This document shows, in pieces, positions 16,358-24,614 of a DNA stretch of 64,000 nt (its first letter is position 1; the number at the start of each line of letters is the position of its first letter). This DNA is from Onishia taeanensis (GTDB lineage: Bacteria > Pseudomonadota > Gammaproteobacteria > Pseudomonadales > Halomonadaceae): the NCBI RefSeq assembly GCF_003268885.1, contig NZ_QLSX01000012.1, positions 57,533 to 121,532 on the forward strand, written 5' to 3'. The notes below the pieces were generated by a model. That model was not told the DNA's origin, searched no databases, and saw only the letters and a list, made by a program, of their open reading frames with translations. The position numbers and the translations under genes were made by a program.

Positions 16358-17392
16358 CTAGCCCTGCGTCAGGATATGGCGAAGCCCTTGGCATTCCACC
16401 ATCGGGTCGTCGCCGTTGACGACGATCTCCGAGCGGGCCAACACATAGCCCTTGCCGGTGATGGTGTTTTCCACCACCGCTTGGCTGCCTTCCAAGTGGG
16501 TGCCGGTGAACTCGCCGATAAAGCCGGTCTCGCGCAGCGAGACGGTTTCCAGTCTGTCGCCCGGCTTGATGCGGCCCTCGTGGTGCATAAGTGCCAGACG
16601 TGCCGAGGTGCCGGTGCCGGTGGTGCTGCGACAGATCACGCCGGGGTGTACGTAGGTGGTCGATCGCGAGCGATAGAAATCGTCCGCTACCCGTTCGACC
16701 GGGCCCATGAAGTGCAGGAAGGGCAGCGGGCCCACGTCGCCCAGGCTGTAGTGAGAGAAGCCGCGCTCGGCCTGAATGGCCTCGACGATCTTGTGGGCGC
16801 ACTCGGCCAGTGCCCGCTCTTCTTCGCGCACCAGTGAGAAGCCGAGCTCGGTAGCATCCACCAGCGCATAGAAACCGCCGGAGTAGGCAATCGAATAGGT
16901 GACCTTGCCGATGCCGGGCACCTGAATGCTGGCCTGGTAGGTGTCGATATAGCTGGGTAAGCCCTCGCAGGTGATGGACTCGACCACGCCGTTCTCGACC
17001 CGTGCATCGATCTGCACCAGCCCGGCCGGCGATTCCAGCTTGAACTGCTGGTGCCCCTCCTGCTTGGGCACGATGCCGCTCTCAAGCACCGCGGTGGCGG
17101 TGCAGATAGTGTTCGAGCCGGAATAGATGGGATAGCCCATCACCTCCATGATGATGTAGCCCGCCGCGGCGGTCGTATCGGTGGCCGGTACGATCAGGTC
17201 TACCGACATCTCGGGAATCCCGTAGGGCTCCTCGAGCAAGAGCCGGCGCAGGCCGTCGGCGTCATCGCGCAGGTAGTGCATCTGCTCGCGTACGCTAGCG
17301 CCGGGCAACGGCGCGATGCCGCCGATGACGATGCGACTGACGTCGCCGCCAGCATGGGTGTCGATCAGTTGAAAGCTCAGCGGCTGGCTCAT
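16358..17392 (-). CDS. Proline racemase-family protein lacking both catalytic cysteines
   Basis: A 344-residue member of the proline racemase/hydroxyproline epimerase/trans-3-hydroxyproline dehydratase superfamily. By eye the two catalytic Cys positions are Ser91 (YSGSNTI where MCGHGTI is usual) and Thr258 (CRSTTGTGTSAR where DRSPCGTGTSAR is usual). The Asp and His that normally flank them are also changed (Cys254, Ser93). A two-base racemisation is therefore unlikely. Dehydration or another lyase reaction on a proline-like or 2-hydroxy substrate is possible. AGGAGAG precedes ATG 17392, which overlaps the MDR stop (ATGA), so the two are translationally coupled. It is convergent with the sigma-54 activator. 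Confidence 0.82.
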   Translation of the reverse strand: MSQPLSFQLIDTHAGGDVSRIVIGGIAPLPGASVREQMHYLRDDADGLRRLLLEEPYGIPEMSVDLIVPATDTTAAAGYIIMEVMGYPIYSGSNTICTATAVLESGIVPKQEGHQQFKLESPAGLVQIDARVENGVVESITCEGLPSYIDTYQASIQVPGIGKVTYSIAYSGGFYALVDATELGFSLVREEERALAECAHKIVEAIQAERGFSHYSLGDVGPLPFLHFMGPVERVADDFYRSRSTTYVHPGVICRSTTGTGTSARLALMHHEGRIKPGDRLETVSLRETGFIGEFTGTHLEGSQAVVENTITGKGYVLARSEIVVNGDDPMVECQGLRHILTQG

Positions 17393-18579
17393 TGGGCGCT
17401 CTCCTGAGGGGCGTCGTTAAGGGCGAAGGGGGCGCCGTGCTTGGCCCACTGGGCATCGGGCACGATCACGATCTTGCCCAGGTAGTTGCTGCCGCGATTG
17501 ACGAAGTAGCGCTCGGCGTCGTGCAGGGCGGAGAGCTTGAAGGCGGCGTGCAGCACCGGCTTGAGCTGGCCGCTGCGGATCCATTCGACGAGCTGTTCGG
17601 CTTCGGCACGGGTGCCGTGTGACACGCCGAAGATCTGCACCTGGTAAAGATAGACGCGTGTCCACATGATCTCGCTGAGGTTGCCGCCGCTGGCGCCGGC
17701 AATGGACAGGCGCGGGTAGGTGCTGCGACGGCGCATGTCGAAGATCATGGTGTCGATGAAGCGATCGGTCATTTCGCCACCGACCAGGTCCATCACCGCA
17801 TCGATGGGCGCGCCGCCGGTAACGGCCTTCACCTGCTCGGTAAAGTCCGTCATGTCGCCGCGGTCCAGTACGGCTTCAGCGCCCAGCGCGAGCAGGGCCT
17901 GGGCCTTGTCCGGCTGGCTAAGTGCATAGGGAATCGCACCGACGATGCGGCACAGCTGAATCAGCGCCGTGCCCACGCCGCCGCTGGCGCCGGTGACCAG
18001 CACTCGCTCGCCGGCCGAGACCCGAGCGGACGTCATCATGTGGTAGGCGGTCTGGTAGGAGCACATGCCCATGGCGGCAAGCTCGGCATCATGTAACCCC
18101 GGGTTGCTGACCGCATGAAACTGATCCGAGGGCACGGCGATGTACTCGGCGAAGCCGCCGTCGGCGCCGTGGCCGTAGTAATCCGGCACCAGGTTCAGGT
18201 CGCGGCGCTCATCGGGGTAGAGGTTGAAGTCGAGAAGGCCGCGCTCACCGATCCGGACGCTGGCCACGCCTTTCCCGACCGCGACCACATGGCCGACCAC
18301 ATCGGCGCCCTGGATGCGCGGGAAGGTCAGCGTCGGCGAGCCGCCCATGGCAAAGGACGTGACATCGCCCTTGTCCTTGGTGGGGTAAAGCCCCTCGCGG
18401 GCCTTGCGGTCGGTGTTGTTCTTGGCCGTTGCGGTGACACGCACCAGCACCTCGCCGGGTCCCGGCTGGGGCACCGCCACGTCATCGTGGTAGACGAGCT
18501 TGTCGATGTCGCCATGGCCGGTCAAAAGCATCGCGGCCATGGAGGTGGGTAGCTGATCGGTCGGTGTGTCGGCAGGCAC
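17389..18579 (-). CDS. MDR-superfamily zinc-binding-type dehydrogenase/reductase
   Basis: A 396-residue medium-chain dehydrogenase/reductase. It has an N-terminal GroES-like domain (PGPGEVLVRV, RIQGADVVGHVVAVG) and a Rossmann domain with LVTGASGGVGTALIQL near residue 190. I see no clear structural-zinc Cys cluster, so it may be a zinc-free quinone-reductase-like member. GTG 18579 has GAGGAG eight bases upstream. First gene of a two-gene unit with the proline-racemase-like gene, which points to action on the same pathway; substrate unknown. Confidence 0.8.
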   Translation of the reverse strand: MPADTPTDQLPTSMAAMLLTGHGDIDKLVYHDDVAVPQPGPGEVLVRVTATAKNNTDRKAREGLYPTKDKGDVTSFAMGGSPTLTFPRIQGADVVGHVVAVGKGVASVRIGERGLLDFNLYPDERRDLNLVPDYYGHGADGGFAEYIAVPSDQFHAVSNPGLHDAELAAMGMCSYQTAYHMMTSARVSAGERVLVTGASGGVGTALIQLCRIVGAIPYALSQPDKAQALLALGAEAVLDRGDMTDFTEQVKAVTGGAPIDAVMDLVGGEMTDRFIDTMIFDMRRRSTYPRLSIAGASGGNLSEIMWTRVYLYQVQIFGVSHGTRAEAEQLVEWIRSGQLKPVLHAAFKLSALHDAERYFVNRGSNYLGKIVIVPDAQWAKHGAPFALNDAPQESAQ

Positions 18580-18612
18580 AGCGGGTCTCCTCTTGTCGTC
18601 AGATAGTTAGCG

Positions 18613-18634
18613 TTGTCGAGCATCTAGCCGACAA
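18613..18634. promoter_or_regulatory. Inverted repeat upstream of the MDR gene
   Basis: TTGTCG-N10-CGACAA lies 35 bp before the MDR start codon. Such spacing suits a dimeric regulator, but no cognate regulator is identified. The rest of the 268-bp gap (18580-18847) shows nothing else. Confidence 0.4.
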
Positions 18635-18847
18635 TATGCACCCGAAGAGTAGCCGCGAGGAACCCCATGCGCAGGAGAAATTATTTACGTGGTATGGCTG
18701 TGACTAGAGCCGGTAACTACTTGATTTACCCGATCAGGATGGCGTCAAATTACGGCGCTGGCCCTGCGCTCAGCTTGTGGAGCTGGCCTGTGCAAGACGT
18801 TGGCTTGTGTAAGGAACATACCCGGGCCCTGTCATCTAACCGTCGAG

Positions 18848-20092
18848 TTATTGATGGTCTCGGCTTGCGCTGGTTACAGGGCTGGCGGTGGAGGTAGATA
18901 CCTCGGCCGGGGAGGATGTCTGGCATGCACGTTTTGCCAGTCGAATCAGCCATAGCCCGATCATGGAGACGCCGGCAAGCATAAGGAAGACTGTGGTGTA
19001 GCGGTCGAAGACACCGTGCAGCGCCGTGACTACCGGCAGTCCCAATAGCACACCGCCATAGGTAAAGACCAGGCAGCCGCCCGCCGCGTCGGCGATGCGG
19101 TTCAAGGGTGCCAAGTGCGTGATCTCGGCCATGAAGACGCCGTTCCATCCCAGCGAAGAGAGACTCAGCAGGCATAGTAGTCCAGCTACCACTGGTTTTG
19201 GCCAGGCGGGTGTCAGGCTCGCGACCAGTAAAGCGCCCACCGCCGTGGTCATCGCAATGATGGACAGTGTGGTTAGCCGGTCGCCTAGCCGGTCGCCGAT
19301 CCACCCCCATCCTACGCGTCCCGCCACGCCGCAGATTTGTACCCCCGACATCACGAATCCCGCTTCCATCAGTCCAAAGCTGAGATCTTCTACCAGCAGC
19401 GACACCGTGAAGGCCGAGATCGATAGCTGGATTGCCGAGAAGCAGAGGCTAAGCAAGGCGACGTAGCGTAGCGAGCGCTGATGCCATACCACCGAGAGTC
19501 CCGAGAAGGGCGAAGCCAGCCAGGGCGTGCTGGGATCGCGTTGGTTATCCCAGTGCGCGCGGGGCCATTGCAAGACGAGGATGCCGAGCAAGGCGATGGC
19601 GGTCAGCAGCAAGAGGCCAGCTTGCCAGCCTACCGAAAGTGCTAACGCGGGGGCGCTGGCGCCGGCGATAACGCCGCCCAAGGGCACGCCGGACTGCTTT
19701 AATGAGAAAATCAGCCCGCGCCGTTCGACGGGTGTGAAGCGGACTAGCAGCAGTGAAGCGGAGGGGTTTGTCATGCCGTAACCGAGCCCGGCAGTCAGCG
19801 AGGCCAGGGCGAAGGTTGGCAAGCTGGGTATCGAGAGCATGGCGGCGGCACCGCCCAGAAGGGCCAGGGAAAGCTGGCTGGTCCGACAGGGGCCCAGACG
19901 CCGGGTCAGCGGGCCACCCACCAGTGAGGTGAGCATGGCCCCGGCGAAGACCAGGCTGATCTGGAAGCCTACCGTCGCAGAGGATACGCCCAGTGAAGTG
20001 GCTAACGCCGGTGCGATGGCAGCAGGAAACAGTGCCACCAGTGACGAAAAGGCCAGCACCAGGGTAGTGGCCAACAGGACGATGACTGTCAT
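18848..20092 (-). CDS. Major facilitator superfamily transporter
   Basis: A 414-residue protein with about twelve transmembrane helices. MFS motifs include GGPLTRRLGP between helices 2 and 3 and GWGWIGDRLGDRLT in the second half. The polar C-terminal tail (residues 388-414) is Ser/Thr rich. It starts 3 bp after the HMG-CoA-lyase-like gene stop, hence it is the last gene of the GntR-led operon. Because a TRAP importer is already encoded upstream, it may export a product or import a related acid. Substrate cannot be read from the sequence. Confidence 0.8.
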   Translation of the reverse strand: MTVIVLLATTLVLAFSSLVALFPAAIAPALATSLGVSSATVGFQISLVFAGAMLTSLVGGPLTRRLGPCRTSQLSLALLGGAAAMLSIPSLPTFALASLTAGLGYGMTNPSASLLLVRFTPVERRGLIFSLKQSGVPLGGVIAGASAPALALSVGWQAGLLLLTAIALLGILVLQWPRAHWDNQRDPSTPWLASPFSGLSVVWHQRSLRYVALLSLCFSAIQLSISAFTVSLLVEDLSFGLMEAGFVMSGVQICGVAGRVGWGWIGDRLGDRLTTLSIIAMTTAVGALLVASLTPAWPKPVVAGLLCLLSLSSLGWNGVFMAEITHLAPLNRIADAAGGCLVFTYGGVLLGLPVVTALHGVFDRYTTVFLMLAGVSMIGLWLIRLAKRACQTSSPAEVSTSTASPVTSASRDHQ

Positions 20093-20095
20093 CCG

Positions 20096-21028
20096 CTAGC
20101 TCACGCGCTCACGTGGCACCTTGCGAAGGTGGCTGGCGGTCTGGCCGCCTGGAAGGGCAGCAATCAGGTCTGCAGCGTTGAGCAGCTTTGGCAGGTCAAT
20201 TCCCGTCTCGACCTGGCCGCCTTGCAGGGCATAGAGCAGGTCCTCGGTGGCGGTGTTGCCTGTGGCTCCGGGGGCGAAGGGGCACCCCCCGAGTCCTGCA
20301 CAGGCGCTGTCCACGGCCGTGGCGCCGTGATGGATAGCGAAGAGGGCGTTAGCGACGCCCATGCCATAGGTATCATGGCCATGGAACGCCCAGTCCAGCC
20401 CTTCGGTATCGTGTCGCTCGCGTAGTCGGCTGAAATGATTGGCTACCTGGTAGGGAGTAGCGCGGCCGGTGGTATCGCAGAGCGCCACTTCCAAGGGGAG
20501 GTCGTCGGCGAGCCGACATGCCTTGGCAAGCACGGCATCGACTTGTCGCCAGTCGATGGTGCCTTCGAAGGGGCAGTCGAAGCTGGTGCCGAGGTCAAGG
20601 CGCAGCCGAGTGCCCTGGGTTTGGCGCAGGCGTGCGATCACGCGTCCCAAGTCTTCTAGGGATTCGTCGACGCTGCGGCGCACGTTCCCCTGGTTGTGCG
20701 ATTCGGACACCGAGACCACATAGACCAGCTCTCGGATGCCGTGATCCAGCGCAAGTTCGACGCCCTTGAGATTGGGAACTAGGGCCGAGAGCCGCAACCC
20801 CGGACGATTGGCGAAGTCCGCGAACAGCTCGCCGGTATCGGCCATCTGGGGAATGGCCTTGGGGCTTACAAAGGAACCGATCTCGAGACGGGTAATGCCG
20901 GCATCCAGCAGCGCCGCGATGCAGCGCTGCTTGTCAGCAGTGGGCAATGGGTCGTGGATTGACTGAAAGCCATCGCGCGGTGCGACTTCAACAATTTCCA
21001 CCCGGGGTGGCGGTGAGAAGGAATGCAT
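20096..21028 (-). CDS. HMG-CoA lyase-like enzyme (DRE-TIM family)
   Basis: A 310-residue TIM-barrel lyase. The HMG-CoA lyase set is complete: Arg18-Asp19 (VAPRDGFQ), metal-binding His216 and His218 (HGHDTYGMG), and catalytic Cys249 in GLGGCPFAPGATGN. It should split a 3-hydroxy-3-methyl acyl-CoA into acetyl-CoA plus a keto acid. HMG-CoA gives acetoacetate; citramalyl-CoA, one carbon shorter, would give pyruvate. It shares one base with the stop of the aconitase-like gene (TAATG), so expression is coupled. In this operon the CoA-ester is presumably made by the family III CoA-transferase encoded upstream. The alternative is a leucine-catabolism LiuE, but no other leucine genes are near. Confidence 0.82.
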   Translation of the reverse strand: MHSFSPPPRVEIVEVAPRDGFQSIHDPLPTADKQRCIAALLDAGITRLEIGSFVSPKAIPQMADTGELFADFANRPGLRLSALVPNLKGVELALDHGIRELVYVVSVSESHNQGNVRRSVDESLEDLGRVIARLRQTQGTRLRLDLGTSFDCPFEGTIDWRQVDAVLAKACRLADDLPLEVALCDTTGRATPYQVANHFSRLRERHDTEGLDWAFHGHDTYGMGVANALFAIHHGATAVDSACAGLGGCPFAPGATGNTATEDLLYALQGGQVETGIDLPKLLNAADLIAALPGGQTASHLRKVPRERVS

Positions 21029-22986
21029 TAAAAGGCCTCCTGTTTCGTCTTGGCGGGGCGATGTCGGAGCCAGTTGATTACTCCGCCTGCGGATAGGATG
21101 TCGATCTGGCGTGGGCTTAGTTCGTGGTACAGGGGCAATGGCTCGCCATCGAGATGAGCCATGATCTTTCCATCGCCGCTGAGTTGATTAGGCAGGTCGT
21201 CGATCGTTATCGTCTGGGCCTTGAGAACTCGATCATGATCCCCGGGATCGGCAAAAGTCAGCGGCAGCACGCCGAAGCTTGGAAGATTCTGCCAGTGGAT
21301 TCGCGCGAAGCTCTTGGCGATGACTACCTGCAGGCCAAGCAGCCTCGGCACGAGTGCGGCGTTTTCGCGACTCGAGCCTTGGCCATAGTTGTTACCACCC
21401 ACGATGACGTGGCCTGTCTCGCCGTGTTCCCGGGCTCGCCTCACGTAGTCAGGGTCAAGGGCCGCGAAGGCATAGTCCGCTGAGGCGAAGACATTGCTCC
21501 AGAGCGGCAGCACCTGGGCTCCGGCAGGCATGATGTCGTCGGTGGAAACGTTGTCGCCTGTTTTGAGCAGAATAGGGGCCTCAATGCGAGTCGGCAGCGG
21601 GTCCAGCGGTGGCAGCGGTGGGGTGTTATCGGTCGCCAGCAGCTTGGTCTGCCTGGCACGCTCTGGCGGCATCGGGGGCACGAACCATAGGTCGTTGACG
21701 GCCATACGAGCAGGTTCCCGGGGCCGGATATATGGCATGTCCAGGGTTCTTGGGTCGGTAATCACTCCTTTGAGCGCTGAGGCGGCGGCGGTTTCGGGGC
21801 TGCACAGGAAGACACTGTCCTCGCGGGTTCCGGAACGGCCGGGGAAGTTGCGTGGCACGGTGCGCAGGCTGTTACGCCCGGCTGCTGGTGCTTGTCCCAT
21901 GCCGATGCAGCCGTTGCAGCCGGGCTGGTGAAGTCGCGCGCCAGCTGACACCAAGTGACCGAGGTGGCCCTCGGCGATGAGGGCGGCGAGCACTTGGCGC
22001 GTCGAGGGGTTTATATCCAGGGACACCGCATCGGCGACGCTGTGGCCCTTCACGATCTCGGCGACCACCGCAAAGTCACAAAAGCCAGGGTTGCCCGAGG
22101 AGCCGATGTAAGCCTGATACATCGGCTCGCCTGCGGCCTCTGCGACCGGGACGACGTTGTCGGGGCTTGAGGGTAGCGCGATCAATGGCACCAGCGTGGA
22201 GAGGTCTAGACGCTCGCTGCGATCGTAGTGGCAGCCTGGGTCTGCGTGAAGCGGCTGCCATTCGCTCTCACGGTCTCGGGCGATAAGGAAGTTGCGAATG
22301 ACCTCATCGCTGGGGAAGACGCTGGCGGTGGCGCCCATTTCGGTGCCCATGTTGGCCAGCACATGGCGGTCCATGGCATTCAGGTTGGCGAGCCCGGGGC
22401 CGTGGTACTCGAGAATGCAGTTTTTTGCCCCGGCAACGCCATGGCGACGAAACAGCTCAAGGATGATGTCCTTGGCACTGACCCAGTCTGGCAGCTCGCC
22501 TTCCAAATATACTCCGATGATCTCGGGCATCGGTAAATAGAGGGGTTCGCCGGCCATCGCCATGGCGACCTCGATGCCGCCAGCACCAATGGCCAGCATT
22601 CCCAAGGCGCCGGCCGCGGTAGTGTGGCTATCGCAGCCCACCAGGCTTTGGCCCGGCACGCCGAAACGCTCCATGTGGACGGGGTGGCTGATACCGTTGC
22701 CGGGGCCGCTATACCAGACCCCTAGCCGTTCGCAGGCGCTCTTCAGGAAAAGATGGGCATCGGCGTTGATATTATCCTGCTGGACAAGGGTGTGGTCGAT
22801 GTACTGCACGCTGGGGCTGGTATGTACGCGCTCCAGGCCCATGGCATCCAGCTCGAGCATTACCAGAGTACCCAGTACGTCCTGCAGCAAGGCTTGGTCC
22901 ATGCGCAGGGCGATTTCTTGGCCGGGCGTCATGTCGCCGCCGACCAGGTGATCGGCGATCAGCTTGTGACTCAGGGTACTAGCCAT
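21028..22986 (-). CDS. Aconitase-family hydro-lyase (single-chain, Aquifex-type)
   Basis: A 652-residue aconitase/isopropylmalate isomerase-superfamily protein with the swivel domain fused at the C-terminus (GSSRENAALVPRLLGL), a compact length matching the Aquifex-type subgroup. Two Fe-S ligands are visible, Cys357 and Cys360 (HQPGCNGCIGMGQ). The third, normally in GSCTN, is replaced by IGSSGN (Ser297), with Cys303 six residues later. ATG 22986 follows GAGGAGG and overlaps the dctQ stop by 8 bp. In context it likely adds or removes water on a small di- or tricarboxylate such as mesaconate, citraconate or citramalate, not housekeeping aconitate. The substrate is inferred. Confidence 0.82.
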   Translation of the reverse strand: MASTLSHKLIADHLVGGDMTPGQEIALRMDQALLQDVLGTLVMLELDAMGLERVHTSPSVQYIDHTLVQQDNINADAHLFLKSACERLGVWYSGPGNGISHPVHMERFGVPGQSLVGCDSHTTAAGALGMLAIGAGGIEVAMAMAGEPLYLPMPEIIGVYLEGELPDWVSAKDIILELFRRHGVAGAKNCILEYHGPGLANLNAMDRHVLANMGTEMGATASVFPSDEVIRNFLIARDRESEWQPLHADPGCHYDRSERLDLSTLVPLIALPSSPDNVVPVAEAAGEPMYQAYIGSSGNPGFCDFAVVAEIVKGHSVADAVSLDINPSTRQVLAALIAEGHLGHLVSAGARLHQPGCNGCIGMGQAPAAGRNSLRTVPRNFPGRSGTREDSVFLCSPETAAASALKGVITDPRTLDMPYIRPREPARMAVNDLWFVPPMPPERARQTKLLATDNTPPLPPLDPLPTRIEAPILLKTGDNVSTDDIMPAGAQVLPLWSNVFASADYAFAALDPDYVRRAREHGETGHVIVGGNNYGQGSSRENAALVPRLLGLQVVIAKSFARIHWQNLPSFGVLPLTFADPGDHDRVLKAQTITIDDLPNQLSGDGKIMAHLDGEPLPLYHELSPRQIDILSAGGVINWLRHRPAKTKQEAF

Positions 22987-23500
22987 GGTAGGGCGCCTCC
23001 TCATCGGTGGTCTCGCTCAGGCGTGGAATGGCGGTGAGCGCGTCGATCAGGAATTGCAGCCCCAGTGCGGCGAAGCCAATCGGCAGCAGCGCGTAGGGGT
23101 AGACCATGGGCGTTCCCAGCGAGCTTGAAACGCGCTCCCCATATTCCAGGGCTTGCAGCGTCATGATGCCACCACGCCACACCAGGATGGCGCAGAATGC
23201 GGCGCCCAGCAGTCCGGTGAGCAGGTCGATGCTGGTGCGCAGGCGCGGTGGCAGCTTGTCTTTGAAATAGGTGATGCGGATGTGAGCGTCGTGGCGCTGG
23301 GCCTCGGCGGCACTGATCACCGCCAGGTAAACCAGCAGGAAGGAGTTGATCTCCAGGCTCCAACTGGTTGGGGCGGCAAAGGCATAGCGCATGATGGCGT
23401 CGTAGCAGATCGATACCATCATGAATACCAATACCGCCTTTGTGGTCCAGTGGAGGACGGCCAGCAGGCCGTCCCAGCCACTCATGGCCGTCTTGGTCAT
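22979..23500 (-). CDS. TRAP transporter small membrane subunit (DctQ type)
   Basis: A 173-residue protein with four hydrophobic helices and the DctQ pattern (CYDAIMRYAF, TSWSLEINSFLLVYLAVISAAEA, near 25-65, then AHIRITYF). ATG 23500 has GGAGG five bases upstream; the longer open frame upstream overlaps dctP and is a shadow. With the DctP and DctM genes upstream it forms a complete tripartite importer. Gene order M-P-Q is less common than P-Q-M. Confidence 0.88.
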   Translation of the reverse strand: MTKTAMSGWDGLLAVLHWTTKAVLVFMMVSICYDAIMRYAFAAPTSWSLEINSFLLVYLAVISAAEAQRHDAHIRITYFKDKLPPRLRTSIDLLTGLLGAAFCAILVWRGGIMTLQALEYGERVSSSLGTPMVYPYALLPIGFAALGLQFLIDALTAIPRLSETTDEEAPYHG

Positions 23501-23510
23501 GCGAACCTCC

Positions 23511-24557
23511 TCAGGCCTTGCCAAGTGCCAGGGCAATGGCTCGCTCGCCAACCTCTTCGCCGACTTCGGCCTTCCAGTGATCCCAGACGCCTTGGACGCT
23601 GGCATTGAATGTCTCGATCTCCTCGTCGCTTGGGATAATGACTTCGACGCCGGCCTCCTGAACTTGAGGCCAGTATTCGTTGGCGTAGATGTCGTCGTTG
23701 CAGTGTGTGATGAAGTGCTCGTCGTACCAGCTGACGGCCTTATCAAGCACGGCCCGGGCATCGTCATCCAGGTTGTCCCAGGTATCACGAAGCATGAAGG
23801 GAGCGACAGAGAAGCCGGTCATCGGCAGCTTGTAGCAGTACTTCAGCTGTTCTTGGAGGCTGCGGCCGATAATCGTCGAGATGTTGAATACCCCTGCGTC
23901 GACGGTGCCACGTTGCAGCGCCATATAGGTTTCCGAGGAGGGGATGCGAGTGGCGCCGATGTCGTAGGGCTCCAGAGCCTTGGTGGCCTCGAAGCTTACG
24001 ATGCGGATTTTCTTGCCACGCACTTCCTCAAGGCGACGGATCGGGCTGGCTGCCGTGCTCCAGATATACTCCGGCTCGAGGATGCCGCCACCCGAGGTGA
24101 GCAGGTATAGGTTCTCCTTAGCCAGCTCCTCATTGATCAGGTTCATCAAGGGGCTGCCTAACTTGAGGCGCTCGGGATGTCGATACAGCTCACCTACCAC
24201 CCCAGGTAGGCCGGTGACGCCCAGAATAGGTACCGAACGAGTAATGTAGGAAAAGGTGTGGAACATGAAGTCGATGCTGCGCGAGCGCAGGGCGGGCAAC
24301 TGCTCATCGGCCTTGAGTAACTGGCCAGAATCGTAGAAATCCACGGACAGGGCATCGCCGCCGTTTTCCTTGAGCAGCTCCACGAAGCGGCTTGATCCGT
24401 AGGTCAGTGCCTTGTATGAGGGCGGGAGATAGGTGACGCCAGTCATGTTCGTTGCCGCTTGGGCCTGGGGTACGAACAGGCCTTTGGTACCGAACAGTGA
24501 CGCGCCTGCAGTGGCAAAGGTGCCGTACTTGAGGACTTGTCGACGAGTGAGGTGCAT
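23511..24557 (-). CDS. TRAP transporter substrate-binding protein (DctP type)
   Basis: A 348-residue periplasmic receptor. The N-terminus has a twin-arginine-like signal (LTRRQVLKYGTFATAGASLF) ending near AQA-A at residue 34. The body shows DctP features: the LRSRSIDFMFHTFSY region, SPIRRLEEVRGKKIRI (about 160-176) and ETYMALQRGTVDAG (about 205-220), where the ligand-binding Arg of TRAP receptors is expected nearby (KIRIVS). That supports a carboxylate ligand. GGAGA lies six bases before ATG 24557. Export through Tat suggests folding before secretion. Confidence 0.88.
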   Translation of the reverse strand: MHLTRRQVLKYGTFATAGASLFGTKGLFVPQAQAATNMTGVTYLPPSYKALTYGSSRFVELLKENGGDALSVDFYDSGQLLKADEQLPALRSRSIDFMFHTFSYITRSVPILGVTGLPGVVGELYRHPERLKLGSPLMNLINEELAKENLYLLTSGGGILEPEYIWSTAASPIRRLEEVRGKKIRIVSFEATKALEPYDIGATRIPSSETYMALQRGTVDAGVFNISTIIGRSLQEQLKYCYKLPMTGFSVAPFMLRDTWDNLDDDARAVLDKAVSWYDEHFITHCNDDIYANEYWPQVQEAGVEVIIPSDEEIETFNASVQGVWDHWKAEVGEEVGERAIALALGKA

Positions 24558-24614
24558 GCTGAATCTCCATTTGTTGTTGTAAAACAGCGTAGCGTTGGCG
24601 TTGCTAGACCGGGG

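Noticed and set aside
18667..18897. Small plus-strand open frame in the gap before the MDR gene
   Set aside because: No ribosome site, runs into the antisense MFS gene, and no recognisable features.
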